Source of the DNA: Eimeria necatrix | Taxonomy: Eukaryota; Apicomplexa; Conoidasida; Eucoccidiorida; Eimeriidae | Direction of reading: 5' to 3' | DNA: 49,676 nt | Assembly (NCBI RefSeq): GCF_000499385.1 | Contig: NW_013655096.1 | Coordinates: 1 to 49,676 of the forward strand | In this document: piece by piece, positions 22,421 to 34,456 of the stretch | How positions within the stretch are numbered: the stretch's first letter is position 1 | Layout of the letters: every line of letters begins with the position of its first letter | The notes under the pieces: model-generated | Told to the model about the DNA's origin: nothing | The model's input: the letters and a program-made list of their open reading frames with translations, nothing else | The model's database searches: none | Translations under genes and position numbers: made by a program

Positions 22421-22521
22421 CCCACTGGGGGACCTCTGTGCGTCTGCTACCCTTGTGTGGGTTCTCTGTGGGCCTCTCAAGGGCTGTGCCACGAATGGCA
22501 GCAGCAGCAGCAGCAGCAGCA

Positions 22522-22554
<33 letters not shown>

Positions 22555-22572
22555 TTGCTGCTGAAGGAGCTG

Positions 22573-22703
22573 CTAAAGCCCCAGCAGCATCCGGCGGGGG
22601 TCCTGAATATAATCTCTTACGCTGCAGAGGAAAAGAACAGCTTCGCGGCCGTCTATGAGGCGGTGGTCGTAAGTCAAGGCCAAGTACCTGCAGCACAAAC
22701 AAC

Positions 22704-22753
<50 letters not shown>

Positions 22754-22857
22754 TCTGTGGTTGTTGCTGCGGGGCGTGCGGCTCGCACTACTGCGGGGGC
22801 TGCAGTCATTGCTGCTGCTGCTGACCCTGATTTTTCTATAGGAGATGCTGTTGCTGT

Positions 22858-22913
<56 letters not shown>

Positions 22914-23007
22914 CTGTTGCTGCTTGGGCACTCACATGATGGGACGAATGACAATTTGGTTGTCGCGGACGACGGGGCGCTGGTTCACAGCGTGCATGCC
23001 TGCAGGT

Positions 23008-23049
<42 letters not shown>

Positions 23050-23254
23050 TCACACAGCAGAAGCGATTGTGTTGCAGCAAAAAGCAGCAGCAGCAACACT
23101 CTGCAGCAGGAGCTGCTGCAATGATAACGAAAGGAAAGCAGTCGGGGCGACAGCAGCAGCAGGCGCTGATAGGCACGCAGCAGCTGCAGCAGCAGCTAGT
23201 GCAGCAGCAGCTACTCTGCATGCAGCAGCAGAGGTGAACACAGCGGCACAAACT

Positions 23255-23288
<34 letters not shown>

Positions 23289-23770
23289 TACCCAGAATGG
23301 CCGACTGCGGAGGGTTTAGTATCGGCGTCCCCATCATGCTGCCGTACACGCCGCCTGCAGCAGCAGCAGCAGCAGCAGCAGCAAATGAAAAGCAGCAGCA
23401 GCAAATGAAAACAGCAGCAAACGAAAGCAGCAACCAAAGGAAGTAGCAGCAAATGGAAACAGCAGCAAACAAAAGCAGCAACAGAAGGAAGCAACAGCAA
23501 ACGAAAACACCAGCAAATGGAAGCAGCAAATGGAAACAACAGCAAATGAAAATGGAAGCAGCAGCAAATTAAAGCAGCAGCAAATGGAAGCAGCAGCAAA
23601 TGGAAGCAGCAGCAAATGGCAGCAGCAGCAAATGGAAGCAGCAGCAAATGGAAGCAGCAGCAAATGGCAGCAGCAGCAATTACCGTTAGAAATCGTGAAA
23701 GTCCCTCCCGCCATGTCCTCAAGGGCAATTTGGTTGCTGCGGGCCTTCGCAGCTAGCTGCACCAGCTCCT

Positions 23771-23806
<36 letters not shown>

Positions 23807-24831
23807 TAGAAACCACTGCTAACTGCTTCTGAGCGACAGTGCTAGCCAACTAGCAAGCCCTAAGCTAGCTGGGCCGAGCCCCACTTAGGTGCCTGTGGCT
23901 AGCTGGAGCTAGCTGCAGCTAGCTGGAGCTAGCTGGAGCTAGGTGGAGCTAGCTGGAGCTAGCTGCAGCTAGCTGTAGCTGGTTGTCAAGCTAGCTGCCT
24001 ATCTTTCCGTCTCCACAGCTAGCTAGCTAGCTAGCTGGCTAGCTAGCTGGAAATAGACATGGATACCTACATGCCACGCTAGCTAGCTAGCGAGCTAGCT
24101 GGCTCTCTAGCTAGCTAACCAGACAGTTACTCCTCCAGCTAGCTGCCTTTCTCGCTCGTTAGCTAGCTAGCTACGTTGTTTACTAGCTAGCTAGCTAGCT
24201 GACAACGTAGCTACACTATCGCCTCGCTAGCTAGGTCGTCAGCCCTCTACGGCCTTGGCTCGCTCCCTTGCTAGCTTGCTAGCTAGGCACAGCTAGCTAG
24301 CTAGCTAGCTAGCCACAGCTAGCTAGCTAGCTAGCCACAGCTACCTAGCTGGGTAGCTAGCCACAGCTAGCTGGCTAGCTCGCTAGCCACAGCTAGCTCG
24401 CTAGCTAGCCACAGCTAGCCAGCTCGTTCGCTCGCTCTCTCTCTCCCCCGCCCCCCGCCCTCCCGCCAGCTAGCCAGCCAGGCAGCTAGCCAGCTAGCTA
24501 GCTAGCTAGCTAGCTAGCCACCTGTTCGAGTTGGCTCCAGGTCTTCTTGTGGCAGTCGCGAACTACGGGGACGAGAAGGCCGGCGGGGGCGGCGACGGCG
24601 ACGCTGATGTCGACGAAGTCGCGGTAGACGGCCTCTGCGCCTTCGACGCCTGCAGCGCAGCAGCAGCAATTGCTGCAGCACTTTTGACTTTTCGGCAAGT
24701 TTGGATCCATTTTAATCCATTTTAGTCCATTAAATAAAATAAATTCTTCGTTTTTATTCAAAGCATCACAAACGCGGAAAAACGCGGCTTCAAACGAGCT
24801 CCCACAAGCCCAACGGCGACTTTCTCCGCTC

Positions 24832-24885
<54 letters not shown>

Positions 24886-25545
24886 GACTCACTTGCGTTG
24901 ATGGCTGGGAACTTCTTGAGCGAGAGGGCCGAGGCGAGCATGAAGGCGGAAACGAAACCTAAAGACAGCAGCAGAAGCAGCAGCAGCAGCAAAAGGTAAA
25001 AAAGAGAAAAAAGAAGCAGCAGCAGCAAAAAATCAGAAAAACATTATTATTTGTTTATTTTTTCATTTAAAATGACAAAATAAACAAATAAAAAACTTAC
25101 CCATTTTCACTCCGTGGACCTTCTGGAAGTCTTCATTCAATTCATTACGCAGCGCCATCAGGGCCCCCATGTCGCACTGTGCAGCAGCAGCAGCAGCAGC
25201 AGCAGCAGCACAGGCAGTAGCAGCAGAAATGGAAATGGAGAAAGCCTTATATGCAGCAACAGGAGCGTAAATAGCAGCAGCAGCAGCAGAAAGAGCAGCA
25301 GCAGCACAAAGTGCAGCAGCCGCAGAAGAGAGAGCAGCAGCAATTGCAGGGGAACTAGCAGCCAGAGGCAGCAGCAGCAGCAAAAACGCAAACAGCAGCA
25401 ACAGCATCAGCAGCAACAAAAGCAGCAGCAGCGTAAGCAACTTCGGCAGAAACAGAAGCAGCAGAAGCTGCAGCCCCAAACACCGAAACAGCAGCAGCAG
25501 CTGAAGAAACAGCAGCAGCTGAAACAGCAGCAGCAGCTGAAGAAA

Positions 25546-25577
<32 letters not shown>

Positions 25578-26589
25578 GCAAATACCTCATTGAAGGTGGT
25601 GAGCATTGCTGCAGTGTTTTGGGCGTCTTTAAGGCGAGCAGCAACTCGCTGCCGCAGCCGCGAGAGGGGCACCTGAAAGAAATAAAAAGGAATTAAAAAG
25701 AATTAAAAAAGAATTAAAAAAGGAATTAAAAATTAAAAAAGAATAAAAAAGAATTAAAAAAGAATTAAATTTAATCGAGACAAACAAAAGAATAAAAAGA
25801 AAGAAAACAAGCGGCGGAGCTGCAGCAAAGGTCATCTGCTGCAGCAAGCTGCTGCAGGCTGCTGCATGCAGCAGCAAGCTGTTGCTGCAGCAAAATGGAA
25901 AAGAATTAAATGAATTATTTAATTTAATTTAATTTAATTTAATTTAATTTAATTTAATTTAGACAAACAAACAAAAACAAATAAATCAAAACGAGCAAAA
26001 GACGAGAAAAGACACAGAAAGGCGCAAACGAACAGCAGCAAATTAATGAGACACACAAAAAATAAATAAAAGATAATTAATAAATAAACAAACAAACAAA
26101 CAAACAAATAAATAAATAAATAAATAAATAAATGAAGTTTAAATAATAATAAACAAATAATGGCAAGTTGGCAGCAAATAAAGACCAAGACAGAACAAAC
26201 GAACTGAAGAAAAGGCAAAGTGAAACTGAGGAAGAAAAAATAAATAATAGATAAATAAATAACAAATGATAAATAAAAAATAAACAAATAAATAAATTAA
26301 TTAATTAAAAAGAAGCGAAGCAGCAAAAACAGGGGAGCAGCAGAAAGCAGCAAATGCGGAGAAGCAGCAAATCCACAGCGCAGCAGCAGCAGCAGCAATA
26401 ATGCAAATAATGAAATAACGAATAAGAGGAAAAGTAATTTAAAACAACAAATTTAAATAAATAGATAAATTTAAATAAATAAATAAATTTAAATAAATAA
26501 ATGAACTTAAATAAATAAATCAATAATGAGAAAAGACAACGAGCTTCCTGCTGCCTTACGCGTCTCTCTACGCGGTCTAGACCGAGGCC

Positions 26590-26640
<51 letters not shown>

Positions 26641-27074
26641 GTCTGCTGCAGGGGGGGGCGTGCTTGGGGCGCGCGCCTCATCGGCCGCTGCAGCAGCAGG
26701 CGCTGCAGCAGGGGCAGCAGCAGCAGGAGCAGCAGGGGCAGACGCAGCAGCAGGAGCAGGAGCAGCAGCAGCAGGAGCAGCAGCAGCAGCTTCTGGGGGT
26801 GGCTGCTTCTCCGTGTCTGCAGCAGCACCAGCAGGCGGTTCTGCTGCTGCAGCACAAATCAGCAAAAGAAAAACAAGCTGCTGCTCATTTCAATTCCAGC
26901 CTCTTTTTATTTTTATTTGCAATTAACATTTAATAATAAAAATATTTCATTTTATTTTATTTACTTTTTGTTTATTTATATTATTTTTTATTTACTAATT
27001 ATTTGCTGCAGCTATATATTCACAGGCCGCTACTTGACCACTTTATTTGCTGCACCCTCTGCTCCCCAATTTGT

Positions 27075-27115
<41 letters not shown>

Positions 27116-27720
27116 CCTGCAGCAGCTGCTTCGAAAACTAGAACAGCATTACCAGCAGCAGCACTAACAACTACTTCAGCAGCAGCAGCAGCATTGACAG
27201 CTGAAGCAGCAGCAAAGCTGGAACAGCAGCAAGAGCAGCAGCACTACCAACAGCAGCAGCATTAGCAGCAACGCGAAAAGTAGAGCACTAGCAGCAGCAG
27301 CAGCGGCAGCACTAGCAGCAGCAGGAACAGCAGAAGCACAAACAACAGCAGCAGCAGCAGCATCAAAAATGGCACCAGCAGCAGTAGAAGCAGCAGCAGC
27401 AGCACTAGCAGCAGCAGCAGCAGCACTAGCAGTAGCAGCACTAGCAGCAGCAGCACTAGCAGCAGCAGCAGCACTAGCAGCAGCAGCAGCACTAGCAGCA
27501 GCAGCAGCACTAGCAGCAGCAGCACTAGCAGCAGCAGCAGCAGCAGCAGGTCTCACTGGTGTCGAGTTCGTAAAGAGGCTTCCCCACGAAGACAGTTTCT
27601 CCTTGCTGCGCATGCACTGCAGCAAGACGGCCAGCAGCAGCAGCATTTATTTCAACAGCAACTTTGTCTGTTTCCACCACCGCCAGCAGCGCCCCCTCCG
27701 CCACGTAAGACCCCACACCT

Positions 27721-27761
<41 letters not shown>

Positions 27762-28543
27762 CAGCAGCAGCGGTGGGAGCAGCAGCAAGGGCAGCAGCAG
27801 CAGCGCCGGGAGTGGCAGCAGCAGCAAGAGCAGCAGCAGCAGCAAGAGCAGCAGCAGAACGGCAACGCAAGCAGCAGCCGCAACAGCAACAGCAGCAGCA
27901 GCAGCAGCAGCGATGCAGCAGCAGCAACTCAGTGAACGAAGGCGGGCAAAGCCCAGCCCGGGGCCCCGCTGCATGCAAACCCTAAAAGCTAGGGTTTAGG
28001 GTTTAGGGTTTAGGGTTTAGGGTTTACTGTATTTCCACTCCTGCAAAGTCCCCTCTGTTATGGAGTCCCCCATGCCGGGGCAGTCCACCACGAGGTGGCC
28101 CCCAGTTGAAGCTGCGCAGCAAACCCTAAACCCTAAACCCTAAACCCTAAACCCTAAACCCTAAACCCTAAACCCTAAACCCTGGGGAACAAACCCTCGA
28201 CCTTTCGCCTCAACTCGAAATATAGATCACCCGGGCAATTGCAGTACGCCCTGAGCTCTGCATGATAGGCCTTTAAGTTTAAACCCTAAACCCTAAACCC
28301 TAAACCCTAAACCCTAAACCCTAAACCCTAAGACGGACAGTTGAAAAATCGCTTCGAGCTCAGAAGGCTTTGCAGACAAAAGGAGGCCCCTTGCTGCTGT
28401 TGCTGCTGCTTCCTTTGGTGCTGTTGCAGCTGCGTTTGGCCGTGCTGCTGCTGCTGCAGCAGCAGCAGCAGCGGCCGCTGCTGCTGCTGCAGCAACTTCC
28501 ATGGCCCCGTCGGCTGGAGGGGCCCCTGGGGCCCCTGCAGCAT
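22573..28543 (-). CDS. DLST: Dihydrolipoamide succinyltransferase, E2 of 2-oxoglutarate dehydrogenase
   Basis: Twelve minus-strand exons: 28543-28339, 28111-28028, 27718-27557, 26846-26560, 25672-25586, 25176-25101, 24958-24893, 24649-24522, 23768-23684, 23354-23292, 22999-22936, 22687-22573. They sum to 1422 bases (473 residues), every junction keeps phase and has GT-AG ends. Residues 1-68: Arg/Gln-rich presequence (SSKRFF near its end), so mitochondrial. About 70-150: lipoyl domain ([12 protein letters not shown], lipoylated Lys in [10 protein letters not shown]). Then an Ala/Pro linker. From about 243: catalytic domain, with [58 protein letters not shown] and the active-site DHRLIDG. It transfers succinyl from lipoate to CoA in the TCA cycle. 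No E3-binding domain is seen, as usual for eukaryotic DLST. Length fits human DLST (453). Start is the first in-frame ATG. Exon 4 could begin three bases later. Confidence 0.95.
22700..22930. repeat. CTG runs in DLST introns 10-11
   Basis: CTG/TTG triplets on the plus strand at 22704-22751 and 22850-22924 lie in intron 11 (22935-22688). CAG at 23008-23048 and 23257-23286 lies in intron 10 (23291-23000). Confidence 0.8.
23357..23682. repeat. GCAGCAAATGGAA repeat in DLST intron 9
   Basis: After a CAG run, about fifteen imperfect copies of GCAGCAGCAAATGGAA (13-17 bases) fill intron 9 (23683-23355). On the coding strand this is T/C-rich (TTCCATTTGCTGCTGC) and ends in a CTG run at the acceptor. 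Confidence 0.85.
23843..24520. repeat. CTAG-tetramer array in DLST intron 8
   Basis: About 680 bases of GCTAGCTA-type repeat with CAGCTAGC variants fill intron 8 (24521-23769). The donor GTGGCTAGC is itself part of the array. Confidence 0.9.
25679..26545. repeat. AT-rich repeat filling DLST intron 4
   Basis: GAATTAAAAA units (25680-25770), AATTT pentamers (25917-25960), AAAC and AAAT tetramers (26080-26135, 26240-26300, 26455-26520). All lie in intron 4 (26559-25673). On the coding strand this is T-rich and leads to TTTCTTTCAG. Confidence 0.9.
27080..27545. repeat. CAG/CTAGCAG repeats in DLST intron 3
   Basis: CAG triplets with an 18-21-base higher-order unit, GCACTAGCAGCAGCAGCA, from about 27405 to 27530. 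It fills most of intron 3 (27556-26847), together with an AT-rich end at 26930-27010. Confidence 0.8.
27985..28027. repeat. Telomere-type array forming DLST intron 2 donor
   Basis: (AGGGTTT)5 on the plus strand. On the coding strand the intron begins GTAAACCCTAAACCC, so the splice donor GT joins the array directly (exon 2 ends at 28028). Confidence 0.9.
28119..28330. repeat. Two telomere-type arrays in DLST intron 1
   Basis: (AAACCCT)9 at 28121-28183 and (AAACCCT)7 at 28281-28330 on the plus strand, both in the same orientation, flank about 95 bases of unique sequence. Together they make up nearly all of intron 1 (28338-28112). Confidence 0.95.
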
Positions 28544-29866
28544 GCGGGGGCCCCTGGCTGCGAAGCCCGCCAGCAGCTGCAGCAGCACAACGCAAGTGCA
28601 GCAAAAGCCACGACATAATTGCTGCTGCTGCTGCTGCTATTGCTGCTGCTGCTGCTGCTGCGGTGCTGCTGCTGCTTGTATTACCCTTCTGTGGAGGCAA
28701 GCGGTGCTCATTGTGCTGCAGCAAAAAAGCAAACAAAGACATAGAAGAGCATATCAACAGCCCACCAGCAGCTTACAGATATAAACCCCAAACCCTAAAC
28801 CCTAAACCCTAAACCCTAAACCCTAAACCCTAAACCCTAGCATGAGCCCCAGTGTACAGACAAGCGAAACGAAGGAAACATCTCAGCAACTGCAGCATAA
28901 CTTCGCGAGAAGGCAGAGCTGCTGCTGCTGCTCCTGCTGCTGCTGCTGCTGCTGTGATCAGAGCTGAGGTGTACATACAGCCCACTGCTGCCTGTTCTGC
29001 TGCTGCACCAACAGCAGCTCTTGGGGGGCCCCCAGGGGGGCCCCCCGTGAGTGCAGAGGGGCAGCAGCAGCTTCCTAGAACACCCTAGAGATATACAAAC
29101 CCCAGCAGCAGCTCATTACGTGCTGCTGCTGCTGCTGCTGCTGCTGCTGCGCATGCGCAGCAGGCTAGCTGAGCAGCTGCTGCAGCGCCGCAGCAGCTGC
29201 TCAGGGGGATCTGCGTTGCAGGGGAAAACTGCATGCGCCGTTTGAAGTGGAAATGGAGGAAAATAAAGTAAAATTAAATTAAATTAAATTAAATTAAATT
29301 AAATTGAATCAAATTAAGAAATAAAATAAAGGAAGGAGCGGCGACGCACTCACCCGCGGCACTTCCCACGCCGTCAAGGAAGCCGGAGGACCGCACGGGC
29401 AAATGGGTCTTTCTTTGTTCAATTAATTTGAATTAAATGAACAAAAATATGTTTTAAATCAACAGAAAAGTGTTTAAACATAAGTCAAACAACACAAACA
29501 CTCGCAGGCTACGCTACACGCGGGGCTTCGCCAGCAGCAGCGGCAGCAGCATGCAGCAAAACTGCTGCTGCTGCTGCTGTGCTGCAGCAGCAGCTGCTGC
29601 TGCAACGCCGTTACTTTGCTGCTTAATAACTTAGAGCCTTTGCCGTCGCCCAGGCGGCCCCAAACTGTTATGAGTACTCGGCGACTCTACAGTGCTGAAG
29701 CAACAGCATGCAAGCAGCAGCAGCTGCAGCAGCACGGGAGCAGCAGCAGCAGCAGCTGCTGCTGCTGCTGCTGTGCTCCTCGTTATCTCGCAGCTTTGCT
29801 GCGGGCACATTGTGCGCTATTCACGCTGGGGTGTACGTACGCCTCAGGCTGCCGCTGCCCCGGCAC

Positions 29867-29898
<32 letters not shown>

Positions 29899-30087
29899 GC
29901 CAAGAGGAACTACAACAGCAGCAGAAACAGCTGCAGCAGAAGCAACTGAACAGCAGCAGGAGCAGCAAGAGAAGCAGCAACTGCAGCAGCAGCAGCAGCA
30001 GCAACAAAGCAAGACCACCCTCCATATGCGTCTGCTCTAGTTTGCGCTGTAAAAATAATTAGTTGGTTAGCCAAACGGCACAGTAAA

Positions 30088-30130
<43 letters not shown>

Positions 30131-30335
30131 ATTACCTTTCTTGCAGCTACTGCTGCATCTACGGTAGCAGCAGAATTAGAAATAGCAACGGCCAAACACT
30201 CAGCCGAAGCGGAAGCGGCAGCTTGCTGCAGCAGGTCTGCTGCTGCTGCCGCTGCAGTTCTGCTGCTGCTGCTGCTACTGCTGCTGCTGCTAATGTGCTG
30301 GTGCAGCCATGGCTTTGCGCGCAGCAGCAGCAGCA

Positions 30336-30368
<33 letters not shown>

Positions 30369-30436
30369 GATCCTTCCCTTACTCTAGCCCCGCGGCGCTC
30401 ATCAATTCAGCAAGCGCCGCTGAGAAATGGCAGCAC

Positions 30437-30471
<35 letters not shown>

Positions 30472-30620
30472 TGCTGCTGTTGCTACTTCTGGCGAAGCCG
30501 CTGCTCGTGCTGCTGCTTCTACTGAGGCGCTGCTGCTAATTCTGCTGCTGCTGCTTCAGCCGCAGCTGTTGCTGGAGTGCCTCCAAAGGCCTACTGACGC
30601 GACACGGCTCCTGCGCTGCT

Positions 30621-30664
<44 letters not shown>
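28544..30664. other. Upstream region of DLST, no gene assigned
   Basis: Contains CTG/CAG runs, (AAACCCT)7 at 28788-28838, AAATT pentamers at 29262-29310 and AT-rich sequence at 29405-29490. On the minus strand a short unique piece ending CGCGG|GTGAGTGCG (about 29410-29352) could be an exon; the minus frame at about 30625-30560 (PCRVSRPLEALQQQLRLK) could be another, perhaps of the gene at 30665. Plus-strand frames at 28852 and 29616 are mostly repeat. Confidence 0.35.
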
Positions 30665-31267
30665 TTAGCCCGATTCGCTCCCTTCTGACCAGCTGTCTTC
30701 TTCAACAACATCTTTCCGCCGCCGCTGCTGCTGCTTCCGCCCCTCACGAGCCCCTTCTGCTGCTTCCAACCCCAGCAGCAGCATCAGCAGCAGCTCCTGC
30801 AGCGACAGCAGCAGCTGCAGCGTGACTCTGCGGCGGTACATCTGTGCGTTTGCCCTTTGGGCTGCTGCTGCTGCTGCTGCTGCTGCTGAGGCCTCCGTGG
30901 CTGCTGCTGCTGCGTGCGCTGCTGCGTCTTGCGCTGCTGCTGCTGCTGCTGCTGCTGCAGCAGGCTGCTCGCTCTCCTCTGCTGCTGACTCGCCGCCAAA
31001 CTCCAGTGTTGTCATTTCCATTGCAGAATCTCCCCAGACAATCTGCTTCTGTCTGCTGCTGCTGCTGTTGCTGCTGCTGTCATCTTCGAGATCTGCGCCC
31101 CCCTGCTCTGTGTAAGTTTCTTCTCTTCCCCACTGCATGCAGAGTCCCGGGGATCCCGCCAGAACTGCTGCTGCTACTGCTGCTGCTGCTGTTGGCGCTG
31201 CTGCTGCTGCTGCTGGCGGCAGCAGCAGCAGCAGAGCAGGCAGCAGCAACAACGAGCACCTCTGCAT
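30665..31267 (-). CDS. Unknown acidic/Ala-rich protein (exon)
   Basis: The minus strand is open for 200 codons. The first 60 codons are triplet-derived, after which unique sequence appears: ETYTEQGGADLEDD, then QKQIVWGDSAMEMTTLEFGG, poly-Ala, a helical segment QMYRRRVTLQLLLSLQELL, and a basic-then-acidic end (RRRKDVVEEDSWSEGSESG) before TAA at 30665. The exon may really begin after TGCATGCAG near 31133. The order 'WGD-x-A, L-E-x-G, then a leucine-rich helix' faintly recalls CDK5RAP3, but I could not find the rest of that protein nearby, so no name is given. Confidence 0.4.
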   Translation of the reverse strand: MQRCSLLLLPALLLLLPPAAAAAAPTAAAAVAAAVLAGSPGLCMQWGREETYTEQGGADLEDDSSSNSSSSRQKQIVWGDSAMEMTTLEFGGESAAEESEQPAAAAAAAAAAQDAAAHAAAAATEASAAAAAAAAAQRANAQMYRRRVTLQLLLSLQELLLMLLLGLEAAEGAREGRKQQQRRRKDVVEEDSWSEGSESG

Positions 31268-31425
31268 TCTCGAGTGCTGCCCCGCCAGCTGCTGCTGCTG
31301 CCGCCACAGGTGCCACGCGCTGCTGCAGCAGCAGCAGCAGCAGCTAAAGCAAAAACTTAGTCAAATATTTATATAACTGGAGCAAAAAGCGACAATGCAA
31401 TGGTGCGGAAGCATGCAAAGCTCCG

Positions 31426-31466
<41 letters not shown>

Positions 31467-31747
31467 CTGCCCAGGGGGGAAGGACAACGTGCAGGCACAA
31501 AAATGGAAGTTCAAAATCAAATTCAATGACAAAATATAAAATGTTATCTCAAATTTCCAACTCGTTTGCTGCTGCTGCTGCTGCAGCTGTTGTTGCAGCT
31601 GCTGGCTGCTGCTGCTGCTGCTGCTCCAGAGGCAGCACAGAATCGACACTAGCTGCTGCTGCTGCTGCTGCTGCTGCTGCCGCTGCCCGCCTTCCTAGCC
31701 CTTAGCGCTGCTCAAAACGATACTTCCCAGCCGCAGTCCTTCCTTGC

Positions 31748-31796
<49 letters not shown>

Positions 31797-31888
31797 GCCC
31801 TAGCGAAGCCTCAACCCCAGCCACAGGCTGCTAGAACTCTAGCCGCTGCTGCTCTCACAGGGCACCAGCAGCAGCCACTCGTAGTAGA

Positions 31889-31927
<39 letters not shown>

Positions 31928-34455
31928 GTTCAAGATTCAGTTGCGTAGTTAGGGTTTAGAGCGTGCAGGCTGTCTAGCAGAAGAGTCTGGAGCCTCGCAG
32001 TGACTGAGGGTTTGAGCGCCTAAACCCTAAACCCTAAACCCTAAACCCTTAAATCCTAGCAGCCTTAGAGTTCCTCAGAGGCCCTGCGATTGCTTGCTGC
32101 AGATTTGCCCCCACTGTGGGGCCCCCCTGGGGGCCCCCCAGCCTACGGGGGCACACTGGCTGGGGCCAAGCAGCAGCAGCAGCAGCTGCTGCTGCTGCTG
32201 CGGCTGCTGCTGCTGCAGCTGCTGCTACTGTAAGGTGCGGGGCCCCACAGAGCCCCAGGTCTACCCCCGGGGGCCCCCTTAAGCCCCCGGGGCCCCACAG
32301 CCCAGGGGGCCCCCACAGCCCAGGGGGCCCCCACAGCCCATGGGGGCCCCCACAGCCCCTGGGGGCCCCCCTCAAAGGGGGGCCCCCCAGGGCTGTGCTG
32401 CTGCCTGTTTGGCTTTGGGTTTGTTGGGGGTCTTTCCCGGGTTAAGGGCCCCCCCGAGCCTCGGGGTCCCCTGGGGCCCCCAAGGGGCCCCACGAGGGGC
32501 CCCATGGGGGGCCCCCTGGGGCCCCAGGGGCCCCAAAGGGGCCCCAAAGGGGCCCCGCGCGGGGGCTAGGGGGGCCCCCTGCTGCTGTGCTGCTGCAGCG
32601 TAGTGTGGGGCCCCACAGCGCTGCGCTGCCACAGGTGCTTTTTAGCCAGCAGCAGCAACCCCTGCTGCTGCTGTGGGGCCCCCAGTGGGGCCCCACAGCT
32701 GAGGGGGGCCCCCAAGGACAGCTGGGGGGCCCCCAGTGGGGCCCCACAGCTGAGGGGGGCCTCCCTCTTTCAGCAGCAGCAAGGGGGCCTCCCAGCTGCA
32801 GCAGCTGGGGGGCCCCCCAGCTGCAGCAGCTGGAGGGGCCCCCCAGCTGCAGCAGCGAGAGGGGCCCCCCAGCTGCAGCAGCTACAGGGGGCCCCCCGGA
32901 GCAGCAGCTTGAGGGGGCCCCCCAGCAGCAGCAAATGGTGGTAGCTGCTTAATATCTAAAATTGTTTTCACTTTTAAATCTGCAGCTTCTCAAGAACTCT
33001 CTGAAACGTTCCAAAGACCAAAAGGCCCACAGAGGGGCCCCCAGGAGCAGCAGCGGCAAGGGGGGGCCCCTACGGGCTGTGAGGGCCCCTGGGGGCCCCT
33101 AGGGTCTATGGGGGCCCCTAGAGGCAATAGGGGCCCCTAGAGACTATGGGGGCCCCTAGGGGCTTTGGGGGCCCCCAGAGGCAGTGGGGGCCCCTACAAG
33201 GTATGGGGGCCCCTATTAGCAAGAGGGGCCCCTGGGGGCCCCCAGGGGCCCCAAGACGCCCCAGAAGCTGGGGGGCCCCTCAGGCCTTTGAGGGCCAACC
33301 AAAAGGACTTGGGGGGCCCCCGAGGCACACTATAAAGGGCTGGGGGGCCCCCTAGTACCCAAAAGAAGGTCTAAAGGGGGCCCCTAGGGCCCCCAATAAA
33401 AGGCCTAGAGGGGGCCCCTGCAGGCGAACTGGAAAGGACCATGAGGGCCCCATGGTCTCGAAGTTAAAGATGACTTTTTCTGGAATTGCATCAGAATCAA
33501 TTGAAGTTTACAAATACAACTTATTTGAACTATTTCACTAATTCAACAAACAAAATAAATATAAATTAACCACTTCTGGGGGCCATTGGGGGCCCCTGGG
33601 GGCCCCCTGGGGCCCCGTAGGGCCCTCTGGGGCCCTCTGAGGCCCCCTGGGGACCCCTGGGGCCCCTTGGGGCCCCGTGGGGCCCCGTGGGGCCCCCTGG
33701 GGCCCCGGGGGCCCCAGTGGTCCAGTGGTCTAGACCAGTGGTCTTGGGCTTTGTGAGGCTTTAAGGAGAAAATGAAAGACTAAAAGAAATAAGAATAAAA
33801 TAAAAAGAAAAGGGAAGCAAAAGGAGATTTAAAAAGAGAAAAAAAGAGAAGTTGGAAGCAAAAAAGAAAATACAAAATTAATTAAAAGAGAAAAATAAAT
33901 TGAAAATAATAAAAGGAGATGGAAGAAGCAAAAAGGAGATAATGAAAAAGAAAAAAGGAGATAAAGGGGACCCTTATGCACGCGCAGCAGCAGCTGCAGC
34001 AGCTGCTGCTGCTGCTGCAGCACGGCTGCAGCAGCTGCAGCAAAATGTACTGCAGCAGCAGCAGCTGTTGCTGCAGCTGAGAGCCTCTATTTCGGCTGCG
34101 GGTGTCTTGGGGAATTATTTGCTGCTGCTTCTTTTGCTCTCGCCTTTGCCATTTTCAATTAAATAACTCCTTAAAAGCCTTTTAAATTTTAATTAATTAA
34201 TTAATTAATTAATATAAATCATAAAAGAGAACAAATGAGCTGAAAGGAGGGGGTACAGGGGGCCCCCAGCAGGAGTGCTTGCTGGGGGCCCCAGACGGGG
34301 CCCCCAGAGGGGGGCCCCCCAGGGGGCCCTGCAGATGCTATTTGAGGGCCAAAAAACTCCAAAAAGAGTTTAAAATGAAATAAAAACAGTTTAATAATAA
34401 AGTGAGGCATTCTGGGGGCCCCTGGCTGGCCGGGGGCCCCCTGCGCACCCTTTTC
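31268..34455. other. Repeat-rich spacer between divergent genes
   Basis: 31410-31680 and 31750-31930 are CTG/CAG runs. (AAACCCT)4 lies at about 32021-32049. From 32110 to 33730 the sequence is dominated by GGGGGCCCC palindromes, with an AT-rich unique island at 33460-33580. 33770-33960 is purine-rich AAAG/AAAT. A plus frame at 33980-34160 (LQQNVLQQQQLLLQLRASIS) could be an exon but was not tied to anything. (ATTA)n lies at 34186-34212. Confidence 0.5.
32110..33730. repeat. GGGGGCCCC palindrome cluster
   Basis: Dozens of 8-12-base G/C palindromes at irregular 10-40-base spacing, sometimes in short tandem units (CCCACAGCCCAGGGGGC near 32290-32350; CTGCAGCAGCTGGGGGG near 32800-32890). Open Gly/Pro frames on both strands are repeat artefacts. 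Confidence 0.85.
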
Positions 34456-34456
34456 A

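Noticed and set aside
22500..23050. CRISPR-like direct repeats in triplet and AAATGGAA arrays
   Set aside because: Units are tandem without unique spacers, and the sequence is eukaryotic intron.
32587..32952. Gly/Pro-rich plus-strand ORFs in GGGGCCC repeats
   Set aside because: Palindromic repeats open Gly/Pro frames on both strands; no unique sequence or conserved motif.
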